Assembly (NCBI RefSeq): GCF_003259155.1
Contig: NZ_QGMQ01000003.1
Location: 124,001-188,000 of the forward strand
Reading direction: 5' to 3'
Source of the DNA: Marinimicrobium alkaliphilum
GTDB lineage: Bacteria; Pseudomonadota; Gammaproteobacteria; Pseudomonadales; Cellvibrionaceae
Length of the DNA stretch: 64,000 nucleotides
A program made the translations under genes and the position numbers. The notes beneath the pieces are model-generated. The model did no database searches and was not told the origin of the DNA. It worked only from the letters and a program-made list of their open reading frames with translations. This document shows, piece after piece, positions 9,103 to 18,002 of the stretch; positions within the stretch are counted from its first letter, which is position 1, and each line of letters opens with the position of its first letter.

Positions 9103-9491
9103 TGTCGGATTACGCCCTGCGGGCTAATCCGACCTACTCGGACATTGGGGCCTTGAATCTGGGGGCATTTGGGGGCCCATTGTCGGATTACGCCTTCGGC
9201 TAATCCGACCTACGCGGGCGTTGGTGCGTTGGATTTGGGGGGATTTTCGGGGGGTGGTGCCGGATTGTCGGATTACGCCCCTTTGGGGCTAATCCGACCT
9301 ACGCGAACATGGGTGCGCAGTTTCCAGTAGGTCGGATTAGCCGAAGGCGTAATCCGACAAAACGTGTCGTAACCCAAAAAAACGTTCCGAAAACCGACAA
9401 AATATCCCAAAACCGCGCCGTATTCCGGCAATATTTTCGGGGATGGTGCCGGGTTGTCGGATTACGCCCCTTTGGGGCTAATCCGACCTAC
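9103..9491. repeat. Cluster of five REP-like palindromic elements
   Basis: Five copies of a palindrome with arms TGTCGGATTACGCC and GGCTAATCCGACCTAC fill the gap between rep and the cytochrome gene. They lie at 9103-9137, 9181-9213, 9266-9302, 9327-9359 (opposite orientation) and 9455-9491. Loops vary (CTGC, TT, CCTTTG). Copies 3 and 5 share an extra upstream block (ATTTTCGGGG...GGTGCCGG), so they look like a larger composite unit. Such elements are normally mobilised by REP-associated tyrosine transposases; none is in this window. The last copy overlaps the end of the cytochrome gene. Confidence 0.9.
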
Positions 9492-9913
9492 TGGCTCTGC
9501 TCGATCATGTAATCCACGGTTACGCGGATCTCTTCTTCCGAACAATTCATACACAGGCCCATGGCCGGCATGCCGCCGATACCGTTGATGGCATTGGCAT
9601 ACACTTCATCGATATCCCGGGCAAACACATCCGCCCAACTATCCGCATCGCCCATTATCGGGGCGCCAGCCACACCGGCGGCGTGGCAGGTCGCGCAATG
9701 CGCGTCATAAATTTCACCGCCGCTGCGCGGCTCGTCGGACGCAGCAGCGGTCGGTGCGGCGGCACAGTCTTCGCCTTCCATGCACAAGGTGCCTACCGGG
9801 GCCAGACGCTGCTGCATGGCTTCGCTCAGGCGGTCAGATTGTGCAAAGGCCAGGGTCGACATGCCCAGAGCCACCACCAACATCAGGCGAATCATTTGCT
9901 TCATTTGAATCAC
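9488..9913 (-). CDS. Cytochrome c5-like periplasmic protein
   Basis: Secreted electron carrier of about 141 residues. A signal peptide (QMIRLMLVVALGMSTLAFAQ) is followed by a low-complexity linker and one c-type heme domain with CATCH (HCATCHAAGVAGAPIMGD). The axial methionine is probably in GGMPAMGLC, and CMNCSEEEI supplies the second cysteine pair typical of cytochrome c5. The GTG at 9913 is chosen because GAGGAA sits six bases upstream; the ATG at 9904 is too far from it. The TAG stop codon is contributed by the GTAGGTCGG end of the adjacent REP element. Likely a soluble donor to terminal oxidases or other reductases. Confidence 0.85.
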   Translation of the reverse strand: MIQMKQMIRLMLVVALGMSTLAFAQSDRLSEAMQQRLAPVGTLCMEGEDCAAAPTAAASDEPRSGGEIYDAHCATCHAAGVAGAPIMGDADSWADVFARDIDEVYANAINGIGGMPAMGLCMNCSEEEIRVTVDYMIEQSQ

Positions 9914-10101
9914 AGTGCTTTCCTCATTGTGTCACCGGGCCACTCGGGCAGCCCGCCATAAAATTCGATCGCGGCATTATACCCACAAAGCCCCCTTAGG
10001 GCTATGGTCCCCCGGGGGCCACCAAGGGCGATAACGGGAGGCTGTATCTGGCGTCAGATACTGCTATCCTGAGTCCTGGAACGGCACCGCAAGGACTCAC
10101 A

Positions 10102-12150
10102 ATGGAATACGATAATGTCACGCTGACAGCCTACTTGAGCGCCCTGGTCGTCTCGGCCCTGCTCACGGCGGTATTTGGCTATCAAAAGCTCAAGGCGCAG
10201 CGCACCGGGGTTTTCGTCTATGCCGCCGCAGTGCACACCATTCACCTGGCCAGTATCACCCTTGCACTGGCAGGCTGGTTTCGCTTTCCAGTGTGGTTGC
10301 TGTTCTTCGAAACCCTGCATTTCGCGGTGTGGATCTACGCCATCCATCAGTTGTTGCGCCAATTCACCCCGGATGGCCGGCTGCCGCGCAGCCTATTGAT
10401 TCTGTTCGGCCTCGCCTGGCCGGTCACCCTGGTCGCCCTGCTGGGTGCCCTCATCAACCTGCAGGTCATGCTCGCGCTCGCGCCCTGGTTCGCACTGGTG
10501 CTGGCGGTCATCAGTCTCGCCAGTACCGAACAGCTTTTCCGTCAGGCCGCGGCCAACAACCGCCAGATCAAGCTGCTCTGCCTATGTCTGGTCGCCCTGT
10601 TCCTGTACGACATCTACCTGTTCACCCACGTGCTTATCTTTCAGGAGATCGACTCGCTCATGTGGCAAGGGCGCGCGGCGGTGTCGTCCGCCGCTTTCCT
10701 GTTTATGGCCCTGGGGGCACTGCTGTTGATGCAACAGCGCGACGACCGACCCGCGCATTTCAACCTGTCGCGACCGGTCGCCTTTTACAGTACCTCGTTA
10801 GTAGCTGTCGGTTTTCTTATCACTATGCTGGCACTGGGTGGCTATTACGTGCGCCTTTACGGCGGCGAGTGGGGCACCATCGTCTACGGCTTTTTCATGG
10901 TGGGTGCCGTGCTCTCGATCGGCGCCGTGTTTGTGTCCTCGCGCATTCGCTCGAACCTGTCGGTACTGATCAACAAGCACCTGTTTCGTCATAAATACGA
11001 CTACCGCAGCGAATGGCTGCGACTGATCAACTTCCTCGCGCAACCGGCGGACAGCAGCGAAGTGAATATGCGCGCGTTTTACGCCGTGGCCGCCATCACC
11101 CGCACGCCCGGCGGCGCCCTGTGGCTGCGCAAGCAGAATCGCTTTGAACCGGTGTATCAGGCGGGGCTGCCCTACCATATGGACCTGGAAGCCGAATCCG
11201 TGGACAGCCCCTTTTGTCGCACGCTGATCGAATCCGAATGGGTGTTCTTCCCCGACGGCGCCGAGGGCCAAGCCCTCGGGCAATACAACGAACGCCTGCC
11301 CGACTGGGCCCACCGTATTCCCAAACTCTGGCTGATCTTCCCTTTGATTGTGGGCGAGGAACTGGTGGGTTTTATGGCGCTGACCAAACCGCTGGCCAAC
11401 GCCGAGCTCACCTGGGAAGACCTGGACCTGCTTAAAACCATGGGCCGACAGCTGGCGAGCTATCTCAAACGTCACCAGCAAGCCGAGCAACTGGCCGAGG
11501 GCCGTCAGTTTGAAACCTACAACAAACTGGTCGCCTTTATTATCCACGACCTGAACAACCTGATCGCCCAACAGGCACTGGTGGTGCGTAACGCCGAGCG
11601 CCACAAACACAACCCGGAATTTGTCGACGATGCCATCCACACCATCAGCAACTCTGTGGAGCGCATGAACAAACTCCTGCTCAAGCTGCGTCCGAGCGCG
11701 AGCGAAGTCATCTCCCGCATCAGTCTGCACGGCGCACTGGCGGAAGCGATCGATGAGTGTAATGACACCAGCGGCAGACTCAGCGCCGAACTCAACCCGC
11801 AGCCGACGAGCCTGGACGCCGACCAGATGCGCCTGGTCAAAACCTTCAGCCATTTTATCAAGAACGCCCTGGAGGCCACACCCGACGACGGTCGCGTTCA
11901 TGTTACACTGGACTACAAAGAACACCTCGCCGTTGTTAAGATTGAGGACAACGGCAGCGGCATGGATTGGGACTTTATTCACAACCGCCTGTTCAAACCC
12001 TTCGAGACCACCAAGTCCGGCAAGGGTATGGGCATCGGGGTGTACCTGTCCCGGGAATACATCAGCGACCTGCGCGGCTCGCTGGACATCGCCAGTAAAC
12101 CAGGACAAGGCACCACCGTCACAGTGACACTGCCCGTAATACAGGACTAG
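10102..12150 (+). CDS. prsK: XrtA/PEP-CTERM system histidine kinase PrsK
   Basis: Membrane sensor kinase, 682 residues. The first 300 residues contain about eight hydrophobic segments. A GAF-like domain follows at about 320-460 (WVFFPDGAEGQALGQY..., LIFPLIVGEELVGFMAL). The kinase core has its phospho-accepting His482 in FIIHDLNNLIAQ, N-box HFIKNALEATPDDG, G1 DNGSGMDWDF and G2 GKGMGIGVYLS. This domain order and the partner prsR 14 bases downstream define the PrsK type found with exosortase-A loci, where the pair is thought to control sigma-54 promoters. The signal sensed is unknown. Confidence 0.88.
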   Translation: MEYDNVTLTAYLSALVVSALLTAVFGYQKLKAQRTGVFVYAAAVHTIHLASITLALAGWFRFPVWLLFFETLHFAVWIYAIHQLLRQFTPDGRLPRSLLILFGLAWPVTLVALLGALINLQVMLALAPWFALVLAVISLASTEQLFRQAAANNRQIKLLCLCLVALFLYDIYLFTHVLIFQEIDSLMWQGRAAVSSAAFLFMALGALLLMQQRDDRPAHFNLSRPVAFYSTSLVAVGFLITMLALGGYYVRLYGGEWGTIVYGFFMVGAVLSIGAVFVSSRIRSNLSVLINKHLFRHKYDYRSEWLRLINFLAQPADSSEVNMRAFYAVAAITRTPGGALWLRKQNRFEPVYQAGLPYHMDLEAESVDSPFCRTLIESEWVFFPDGAEGQALGQYNERLPDWAHRIPKLWLIFPLIVGEELVGFMALTKPLANAELTWEDLDLLKTMGRQLASYLKRHQQAEQLAEGRQFETYNKLVAFIIHDLNNLIAQQALVVRNAERHKHNPEFVDDAIHTISNSVERMNKLLLKLRPSASEVISRISLHGALAEAIDECNDTSGRLSAELNPQPTSLDADQMRLVKTFSHFIKNALEATPDDGRVHVTLDYKEHLAVVKIEDNGSGMDWDFIHNRLFKPFETTKSGKGMGIGVYLSREYISDLRGSLDIASKPGQGTTVTVTLPVIQD

Positions 12151-12164
12151 AGCGCCCGACCACT

Positions 12165-13553
12165 ATGAGCCATAAAGCGAACGACAACCCGACGCTGTTG
12201 ATCATCGAAGACGACAAGGGCCTGCAGGGACAACTACGCTGGCACTTCGATAGCTACGAAACCGTATTTGCAGAAAACCACAAGGACGCCATCGCCGCCC
12301 TGCGCTTGCATGAGGCACCGGTGATCATCCAGGACCTGGGGTTGCCGCCGGACCCGGACGGTGTCGATGAAGGTTTCAAATGCCTGGAAGACATCCTGCG
12401 CATGGTGCCCACCAGCAAGGTGATTGTCATGACCGGTAAAACCGGCCAGGAACACGCCATCCGCGCCGTCGACATGGGCGCCTACGACTATTACCAGAAG
12501 CCCGTCGACCCGCAAACACTCGACCTGATCGTCAACCGCGCCTTCAATATCTTCAACCTGGAAGAAGAAAACCGCCGGCTGCAACAACTCCATCAGGAGC
12601 CGCTGGAAGGGCTGGTCACCAACGACCCGCAGATGCTCAAGATTTGCCGGATGCTGGAAAAAATCGGGCCCGCCAACGTCACCTGCACCCTGCTGGGTGA
12701 AAGCGGTACCGGCAAGGAAGTCCTGGCCCGCGCCATCCATCAGCTCAGCCCGCGCAACGAACAGCGTTTTATCCCCATCAACTGTGCCGCCGTGCCGGAA
12801 AACCTGATCGAAAGTGAACTCTTCGGCTACGAGCGCGGTGCCTTTACCGGCGCCAACAAAACCACCCTGGGCAAAGTCGAAACCGCCCACGAAGGCACCC
12901 TGTTTCTGGATGAAATCGGCGACATGCCCCTGAATCTGCAGTCCAAGTTACTGCGCTTCCTGCAAGAGCGGGTGATTGAGCGCGTCGGCGGCCGCACTGA
13001 AATCCCCGTGGATGTGCGCGTGATCTGCGCCACCAACAAAGACCTGAAGCAGATGGTCAACGAAGGGACTTTTCGGGAAGACCTGTATTACCGAATCGGG
13101 GAAATGGTGGTGGAAATTCCGCCGCTGCATCAACGTACAGGCGATAAAGCCCTACTGGCACGGCACTTTCTGAAAAAATTCTCCCGCGAGCACAACCCCC
13201 AGGTCAACGGCTTCACTCCGGACTGCGTGGCAGCGCTGGAGGCTTACCCCTGGCCCGGCAATATTCGGGAAATGGAAAACCGGGTGAAACGGGCCGTGAT
13301 CATGGCCGATGGCAAACAGGTCACCCGCGACGACATGGGTCTGATCAACGACAGCGACGACCTGGCCCTGTCACTGAATTTACGTCAGGTCCGGCAAGAG
13401 GCCGAGAAGCACGCGATTTTACGGGCAGTAGCGATGACCGATAACAACATCTCGGCGGCGTCCAAGTTGTTGGGCGTCACCCGGCCCACCTTCTATGACC
13501 TGATCAAAAAGCACGATATTCCGCTGGGCAACCAAGCACCGCAAGCCAAGTAG
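12165..13553 (+). CDS. prsR: PEP-CTERM-box response regulator PrsR (sigma-54 activator)
   Basis: NtrC-type activator, 462 residues. It has a receiver domain with Asp57 in VIIQDLGLPP and acidic pair IIEDD near residue 14. The AAA+ domain carries Walker A GESGTGKE, the sigma-54-contacting GAFTGA in YERGAFTGANKTT, Walker B GTLFLDEIGDMP and the arginine-finger region REDLYYRI. A C-terminal Fis-type helix-turn-helix (NNISAASKLLGVTRPTFYDL) binds the enhancer. An intact GAFTGA shows it can work with sigma-54. A good -24/-12 site lies in front of the PEP-CTERM gene at 47742-47757, a probable target. Confidence 0.92.
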   Translation: MSHKANDNPTLLIIEDDKGLQGQLRWHFDSYETVFAENHKDAIAALRLHEAPVIIQDLGLPPDPDGVDEGFKCLEDILRMVPTSKVIVMTGKTGQEHAIRAVDMGAYDYYQKPVDPQTLDLIVNRAFNIFNLEEENRRLQQLHQEPLEGLVTNDPQMLKICRMLEKIGPANVTCTLLGESGTGKEVLARAIHQLSPRNEQRFIPINCAAVPENLIESELFGYERGAFTGANKTTLGKVETAHEGTLFLDEIGDMPLNLQSKLLRFLQERVIERVGGRTEIPVDVRVICATNKDLKQMVNEGTFREDLYYRIGEMVVEIPPLHQRTGDKALLARHFLKKFSREHNPQVNGFTPDCVAALEAYPWPGNIREMENRVKRAVIMADGKQVTRDDMGLINDSDDLALSLNLRQVRQEAEKHAILRAVAMTDNNISAASKLLGVTRPTFYDLIKKHDIPLGNQAPQAK

Positions 13554-13555
13554 CA

Positions 13556-14626
13556 ATGACGGCGCCACTGGGCACCAGCGACCGCTTCTTCCCGCTTCAC
13601 CATCGGGCCGGGCTGTTCTACTCCCCGGCCTGGCTGGATGCCTGGCAAGCGGCCTGGGGTGATTTCTCAGGCATAACCCGGTTTGATGACGCTTCCCTTC
13701 CCTTCTACCACACGCGCGCACTGAAAAAGGGACTGGTCCCCATCGCCAGCCTGGTACCCATCGGCGCGGGCGGGCCGGGCGTGCGAAGCATCCGCTCGGA
13801 ATACCTCTGCCTGGCCCCGGAAGCGTCGCATTATCTCGACAAGGCCCTCACCTACCGCTGGGATCAGTTGCTGCTACCCGACGTCATCATCGACAGTGCG
13901 GAGTATCATTCAGCGATCGCCCAGGCGAAGGCGCACGGCCTGCTGGCCATTGAACTGCAACGGGAACTCAGCTATGCGGTGGACCTGCGCAGCGGCACTT
14001 TCGACAACTACCTGCAATCCCTTGGCAAACACTCACGCTTGCGTCTGTACAACCGTCGCAAGCGCCTTGCCCAAGAGGCAACCATCACGCAGGAAGACAT
14101 GTGGCCGGACCAAAGTGGATTTCTGGATCTTCTCAACGGCTTTCATCAGGCACGCTGGGGCAAACCCTGCTTTGACGGCCGTAACCTGGAGCAGGTCTCC
14201 CAGCTGCTGAAAAAGCTGCCGGAGCACGGCGCCAAGGTCGAACTGTCAGTGATGTCGGCAGATGGGGAGCCAGTGTCGGTGGTGCTGGATATTATCAGCC
14301 AGGGGCGCTGCTACAACCTTCAATCCGGGTACCGGGAAGATGCCTTTAAAGGCGTGTCCCTGGGCACGCTGCACTTCGGCTACCGCATCGAACGGGGATT
14401 TCAGCAAGGCTGGGATCACTACGACTTTCTTGCCGGCACCGGTAAAAATGCCAACTATAAGGCATCTCTGGCAAACACCGATACCGAGCTTGCGACTCTC
14501 GCCCTGGTACGCTCGCTGCCGCTCAAACTGGCTTACCGGCTCAGGGGATATGCTTCACTATCGGCGGGCCCAGCCAACGTGACACCCACACCGGCAGGCG
14601 CTGCCACACCGCGATCATCAATTTGA
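13556..14626 (+). CDS. GNAT/FemAB-fold acyltransferase (CelD/BcsL-like)
   Basis: A 356-residue cytoplasmic protein of the CelD/BcsL-like GNAT group found in exopolysaccharide loci. The C-terminal half has the recognisable acyltransferase segment: LGKHSRLRLYNRRKRLAQ, then LNGFHQARWG, SADGEPVSVVLDIISQGRCY, LQSGYREDAFKGVSLGTLHF and YDFLAGTGKNANYKASLANT. Substrate unknown; attachment of an acyl or aminoacyl group to a glycan is plausible. It starts 2 bases after prsR, so it is probably co-transcribed with the regulators. Its last 86 bases overlap the end of the convergent FemAB gene. Confidence 0.7.
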   Translation: MTAPLGTSDRFFPLHHRAGLFYSPAWLDAWQAAWGDFSGITRFDDASLPFYHTRALKKGLVPIASLVPIGAGGPGVRSIRSEYLCLAPEASHYLDKALTYRWDQLLLPDVIIDSAEYHSAIAQAKAHGLLAIELQRELSYAVDLRSGTFDNYLQSLGKHSRLRLYNRRKRLAQEATITQEDMWPDQSGFLDLLNGFHQARWGKPCFDGRNLEQVSQLLKKLPEHGAKVELSVMSADGEPVSVVLDIISQGRCYNLQSGYREDAFKGVSLGTLHFGYRIERGFQQGWDHYDFLAGTGKNANYKASLANTDTELATLALVRSLPLKLAYRLRGYASLSAGPANVTPTPAGAATPRSSI

Positions 14627-15953
14627 ATTTGGGGTTGTCCGGATTTAATCCCGGCAGCTCGCCGCCCTCAGGCAAGATGTAGTACCAGTGATGCTCATGC
14701 GGCTCGGCGCCCCACTGCTTCTTGAATCGGTAAGTGCCTGCATCCCGGGTCGAGCGTCCAAAATCAAAGAAATCGTAACCCTGCTCCACCGCGTAATCCA
14801 GAATGCGCCGGTACATCCACATGTTGGTGTCCAGTGTATTTGCGCGGCGTAAGGTCGACGCCCACGGAATCTCCAGCATGCCGTTATGGCCCATAAGAAA
14901 ACCGGCGGAGACCGGCCTGGCATCCACGTACACCACAACCAGACGCGCGTTCAGCTCATCACGCTGGAGGATTTCAGAAAACCAGCGCTTGGTGTAAACC
15001 GGCGTCCCCAGGTCGCGCATATTGTGAGCAAACACCCGATAAAAGTCGTCCAGCAATTCCAGGCCGCCAAAGCAAATACCGGGGCGTGCGGCGTCTGCCT
15101 TTTTGCATTGAGCTCTTACCTTGGCCCCCAGCTGTGTGTCCAGCGCCTCTGCACTGTCGGGCAGCGCAAGCACCATGGACACTTTCTTGGTCACGCCCGG
15201 CAAGGGCAGGCCCGCCTGCATGGTACGAATTTCAATGTGCTCAAGGCGCTCATCGACCACCACTTGCTGAAGATGGGCGATCAGCGCGGAGGCAATCGTG
15301 CCATACTCGGCCAGCAGGCCGCCGTAGTTGAAGTAAGGCACCGACACCGCAAAGCGGCCAAACAGGAAATGAGAGAAAAAGGTGAGGGGCACACCCCCGA
15401 GGACTTTTCCATCGGGATCAAAGGCCGCCCAGACCCGAGTGGTTCGACCGAAGGCGTTGGCCATCACGTCCCGCCACAGGGGCTGACAATACAGCGGTGC
15501 CTGGGGCGTGCTGCGCACAAACTCCTGCCACGCCTGCCAATCGTGTTCGTCCGCCAGCTCGCGGATGACGAACTCACCCTCGTAGAGGCGCTCAAGCGGC
15601 AACCGATAAAACGGTGGTTCAAGTTGATCCGGATCGGATGAAGGCGCCAGCATTGTCAACGCTTCACTCAGGGCGCTCTCTTCGGCCTTCAACTTGGCTT
15701 CGACAGCCTTACACGTTTCTGCCACGTGGGTCATTCGCGCCACCAGATCGGCGTGCTCGGCCGAACCAGACTCTACGGCCTTAAACTCCCGGGCCACCAC
15801 CGCTTTTTTCTGCTTCAGTGTCTTTAGTGTCCGTTTGAGCTCGCGAAGGTGACCGGCTTTCCCGAGCAACAAGGCCCCGTTTTTATCACTGCCGGAGAAT
15901 CCGGCGTCAGCGAGGGCTTTTTCGGGGTTCTGCAAAAACGTTTTTGTATCCAT
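14541..15953 (-). CDS. FemAB family XrtA/PEP-CTERM-associated protein
   Basis: A 470-residue protein. The FemAB-like domain (from about 115) contains QPLWRDVMANAFGR, GGVPLTFFSHFLFGRF, SVPYFNYGGLLAEYG and the signature YDFFDFGRSTRDAGTYRFKK followed by QWGAEPHEHHWYY, typical of the exosortase-A-associated FemAB family. FemAB enzymes move amino acids from aminoacyl-tRNA to an amine. Residues 30-110 form a long charged helical segment (HLRELKRTLKTLKQKKAVVA) like a tRNA-binding coiled-coil arm, placed at the N-terminus. The ATG at 15953 is chosen; a TTG at 15977 would overlap the upstream gene. Last gene of the operon starting at 19169. Confidence 0.8.
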   Translation of the reverse strand: MDTKTFLQNPEKALADAGFSGSDKNGALLLGKAGHLRELKRTLKTLKQKKAVVAREFKAVESGSAEHADLVARMTHVAETCKAVEAKLKAEESALSEALTMLAPSSDPDQLEPPFYRLPLERLYEGEFVIRELADEHDWQAWQEFVRSTPQAPLYCQPLWRDVMANAFGRTTRVWAAFDPDGKVLGGVPLTFFSHFLFGRFAVSVPYFNYGGLLAEYGTIASALIAHLQQVVVDERLEHIEIRTMQAGLPLPGVTKKVSMVLALPDSAEALDTQLGAKVRAQCKKADAARPGICFGGLELLDDFYRVFAHNMRDLGTPVYTKRWFSEILQRDELNARLVVVYVDARPVSAGFLMGHNGMLEIPWASTLRRANTLDTNMWMYRRILDYAVEQGYDFFDFGRSTRDAGTYRFKKQWGAEPHEHHWYYILPEGGELPGLNPDNPKFKLMIAVWQRLPVWVSRWLGPPIVKHIP

Positions 15954-15973
15954 ACTGAAACTCAGGGACTCTA

Positions 15974-16984
15974 TCAAACGGGAAACTTACTGCGCAATGC
16001 TTCAAGCCAGGAGGTATAGCGTGCGAACTGGTCGAGGTGGTTCGGGAAGCCAATCCGCGCCACGCGGAAAGGGTTGCGCGCGATCTCCCGATAAAAGGCG
16101 ACTTTTGAAATGGTGCTGACGGCAGCTTTATAACCGGCCTGCTTTACCAGCTGTTCGTGCTCAGGCGCAAAATCGAAACGCGTACCCGAGGGGTAACAGA
16201 ACACGCCCGACGGCGATACCAGCTCGGTCGACAAGCGGTTTTGTGAATGGTTGAGCTCTGCCGCCACCTGCTCATTGTCCATCGCATTGAGCAAGTTGTG
16301 GCTCCGGCTATGAGAACCGATAACCAGGCCCTGACGCTCACTGGCCCGCAACAGGTCCCAGCTCGCAGGGCGATAACCGTCAGGCGCCTTAGCGGGAATG
16401 GTCAGATCGCAGGCTACTTCCAGCGCGGCTAAAAACGTCTGCACCTGGGTTCGACTCATACGCTTGGCGTAACTGACCAGGCGGCGACGGGCCTCAACCC
16501 GCGCGTCCGCATTCACCAGCGATATCGCCGTGTTCTGGTTATCGAGTGCAAGCTGAATCTTGTCTCGGCGCGTACTTCTCACCGCATAGGCCACTTTGGC
16601 ATCCCAGGGCCAATCCAGGTCATCGGCAAAATCGGTAATGGCAAACAGGGTGGGCTTTGCCTCGGCCTCCAGCAGCACCGGCACCAGCCGTGTCAGCTGA
16701 TCCTCGTAGCCATCGTCGAGGGTGATACAAATCTGTGGCCGCTCCGGTTTCAAGCCGACACGGGCGGCCGCAATCACCTCATCCAAGCCCACAAAGGTGA
16801 AGCGACGTTTGCGGGCGTAATCCAGGCACTCCCGTAAAAACGTCTCGGAAATACCGTTGAACGCGCCATTCTCCGGCTTGGGGCGGTGCAGGGTAAAAAT
16901 GGTCACGTAGGGGCCAGCAAACCCGGAGAAACAGCGCCTCAGAGTATGACTGAACATGATCGACTGCAGGCCCCGGTTTATCAT
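15974..16984 (-). CDS. Polysaccharide deacetylase family protein
   Basis: Carbohydrate esterase family 4 (NodB homology) protein of 336 residues. Motif 1 is ICITLDDGYEDQ with the catalytic and metal-binding aspartates; motif 2 is GSHSRSHN with the two metal histidines. VFCYPSGTRFDF matches motif 3. No cleavable signal is evident. Expected reaction is removal of N-acetyl (or O-acetyl) groups from a glycan. It lies between a second deacetylase (9 bases upstream) and the FemAB gene (20 bases downstream), within one operon. Confidence 0.87.
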   Translation of the reverse strand: MINRGLQSIMFSHTLRRCFSGFAGPYVTIFTLHRPKPENGAFNGISETFLRECLDYARKRRFTFVGLDEVIAAARVGLKPERPQICITLDDGYEDQLTRLVPVLLEAEAKPTLFAITDFADDLDWPWDAKVAYAVRSTRRDKIQLALDNQNTAISLVNADARVEARRRLVSYAKRMSRTQVQTFLAALEVACDLTIPAKAPDGYRPASWDLLRASERQGLVIGSHSRSHNLLNAMDNEQVAAELNHSQNRLSTELVSPSGVFCYPSGTRFDFAPEHEQLVKQAGYKAAVSTISKVAFYREIARNPFRVARIGFPNHLDQFARYTSWLEALRSKFPV

Positions 16985-16993
16985 AAGCGGCCT

Positions 16994-17998
16994 CTAGACC
17001 CAACCCGACAGGCGGGCATCAAAGCGGGTAGGCGTGTTGGCGATATCGTCGTGAATACCGACCCGGGTCAGCTCGTGCAGTGCCAAGGTGTCGGACTGAT
17101 TGATCCCCCGGTTGGTGGTTACGGCGGCCTTGTAGGTTTCTTTCACCAGCGCCAGCGCTTCCGGATTGAAATCGCCGTTGGGGAAACAAAACAGATCCAC
17201 CGCCCGCTGAATTTTGTCTTCAAGCCGCGCCTTGCTGGACACAATCTCGTCACTCAACGCCTGGGCGGGCAAGGCGGAGGTCAAGCGGGCATGGGTCCGT
17301 GTGTGGGAGCCGATATCAACCAGCCCGGAGGCCTGCATGTCCAGCAGCTGCTCCCAGTTCATCAACGCTGGCACCATGGCACTGGGAATCTGGGCGCGCC
17401 AGTCCATCGCGTCCAGCGCGCCGAAGATCTCCGCATCCGAGCGGGACTTGAGCCGCTTTATCGCGCCCGCCACCGCCTCCTGATCGGGATAGGCTTCGTG
17501 GGTCGCCGCGTCCGCCAGCACCGGGTCATTCTTGAAACGCGATCCGGCACCACTGAGGAGCAGGCTGGCCACAATGTTGGGCCAAAACTGAAAGTCGGTA
17601 CCGATCTTGTCCACCACGGCAAAAAGCGTGGCCGGGGCGTTGTACTGCTTCAACAACGGAAAGGCGTACTCATAGTTGTCCCGCCAGCCATCGTCAAAGG
17701 TGATTGCGCAAGCTTTTGGCGGCAATTCCCGCCCCTCTTCCCGGGCACTCACCCAATCCTTCAGGGACACCAGCTCAAAATGCTTACGCAGTTGCTGCAA
17801 ATGCATCTCGAAGCTTTCCGGCGTTACCCGCATCCCCGGCTCTTCCAGGTGGTAGCGCTCGTCGGTGACCGGAAGTATGCGGTGGTACATCAGCACCCAT
17901 AGCCGTGGCGTCGCCGAGTGCTGGCGATGGGCGCCATAGCGACTCGCCAGGGAAGTCAGCACAGGCTTGAGCGGCTTCTTGATTAACGCTTTTACCAT
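16994..17998 (-). CDS. Polysaccharide deacetylase family protein
   Basis: A second CE4/NodB deacetylase, 334 residues from the ATG at 17998, which falls four bases after the upstream stop. MYHRILP near the N-terminus, CAITFDDGWRDNYEYA (motif 1), DIGSHTRTHARL (motif 2, metal histidines) and LFCFPNGDFNP (motif 3) are intact. The insertion between motifs 1 and 2 (about 180 residues) is the same type as in its neighbour, so the two are probably diverged paralogues with distinct acceptors. An upstream in-frame start at 18016 would overlap the ATP-grasp gene and is less likely. Confidence 0.87.
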   Translation of the reverse strand: MVKALIKKPLKPVLTSLASRYGAHRQHSATPRLWVLMYHRILPVTDERYHLEEPGMRVTPESFEMHLQQLRKHFELVSLKDWVSAREEGRELPPKACAITFDDGWRDNYEYAFPLLKQYNAPATLFAVVDKIGTDFQFWPNIVASLLLSGAGSRFKNDPVLADAATHEAYPDQEAVAGAIKRLKSRSDAEIFGALDAMDWRAQIPSAMVPALMNWEQLLDMQASGLVDIGSHTRTHARLTSALPAQALSDEIVSSKARLEDKIQRAVDLFCFPNGDFNPEALALVKETYKAAVTTNRGINQSDTLALHELTRVGIHDDIANTPTRFDARLSGWV

Positions 17999-18002
17999 CG
18001 CA

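Noticed and set aside
9103-9491. Possible CRISPR array
   Set aside because: The five repeats are palindromic, differ in loops and orientation, and spacing is irregular. No cas genes are present; REP-type elements explain them.
10798-12108. 436-codon minus-strand frame opposite prsK
   Set aside because: prsK has all kinase motifs on the plus strand; this is a shadow.
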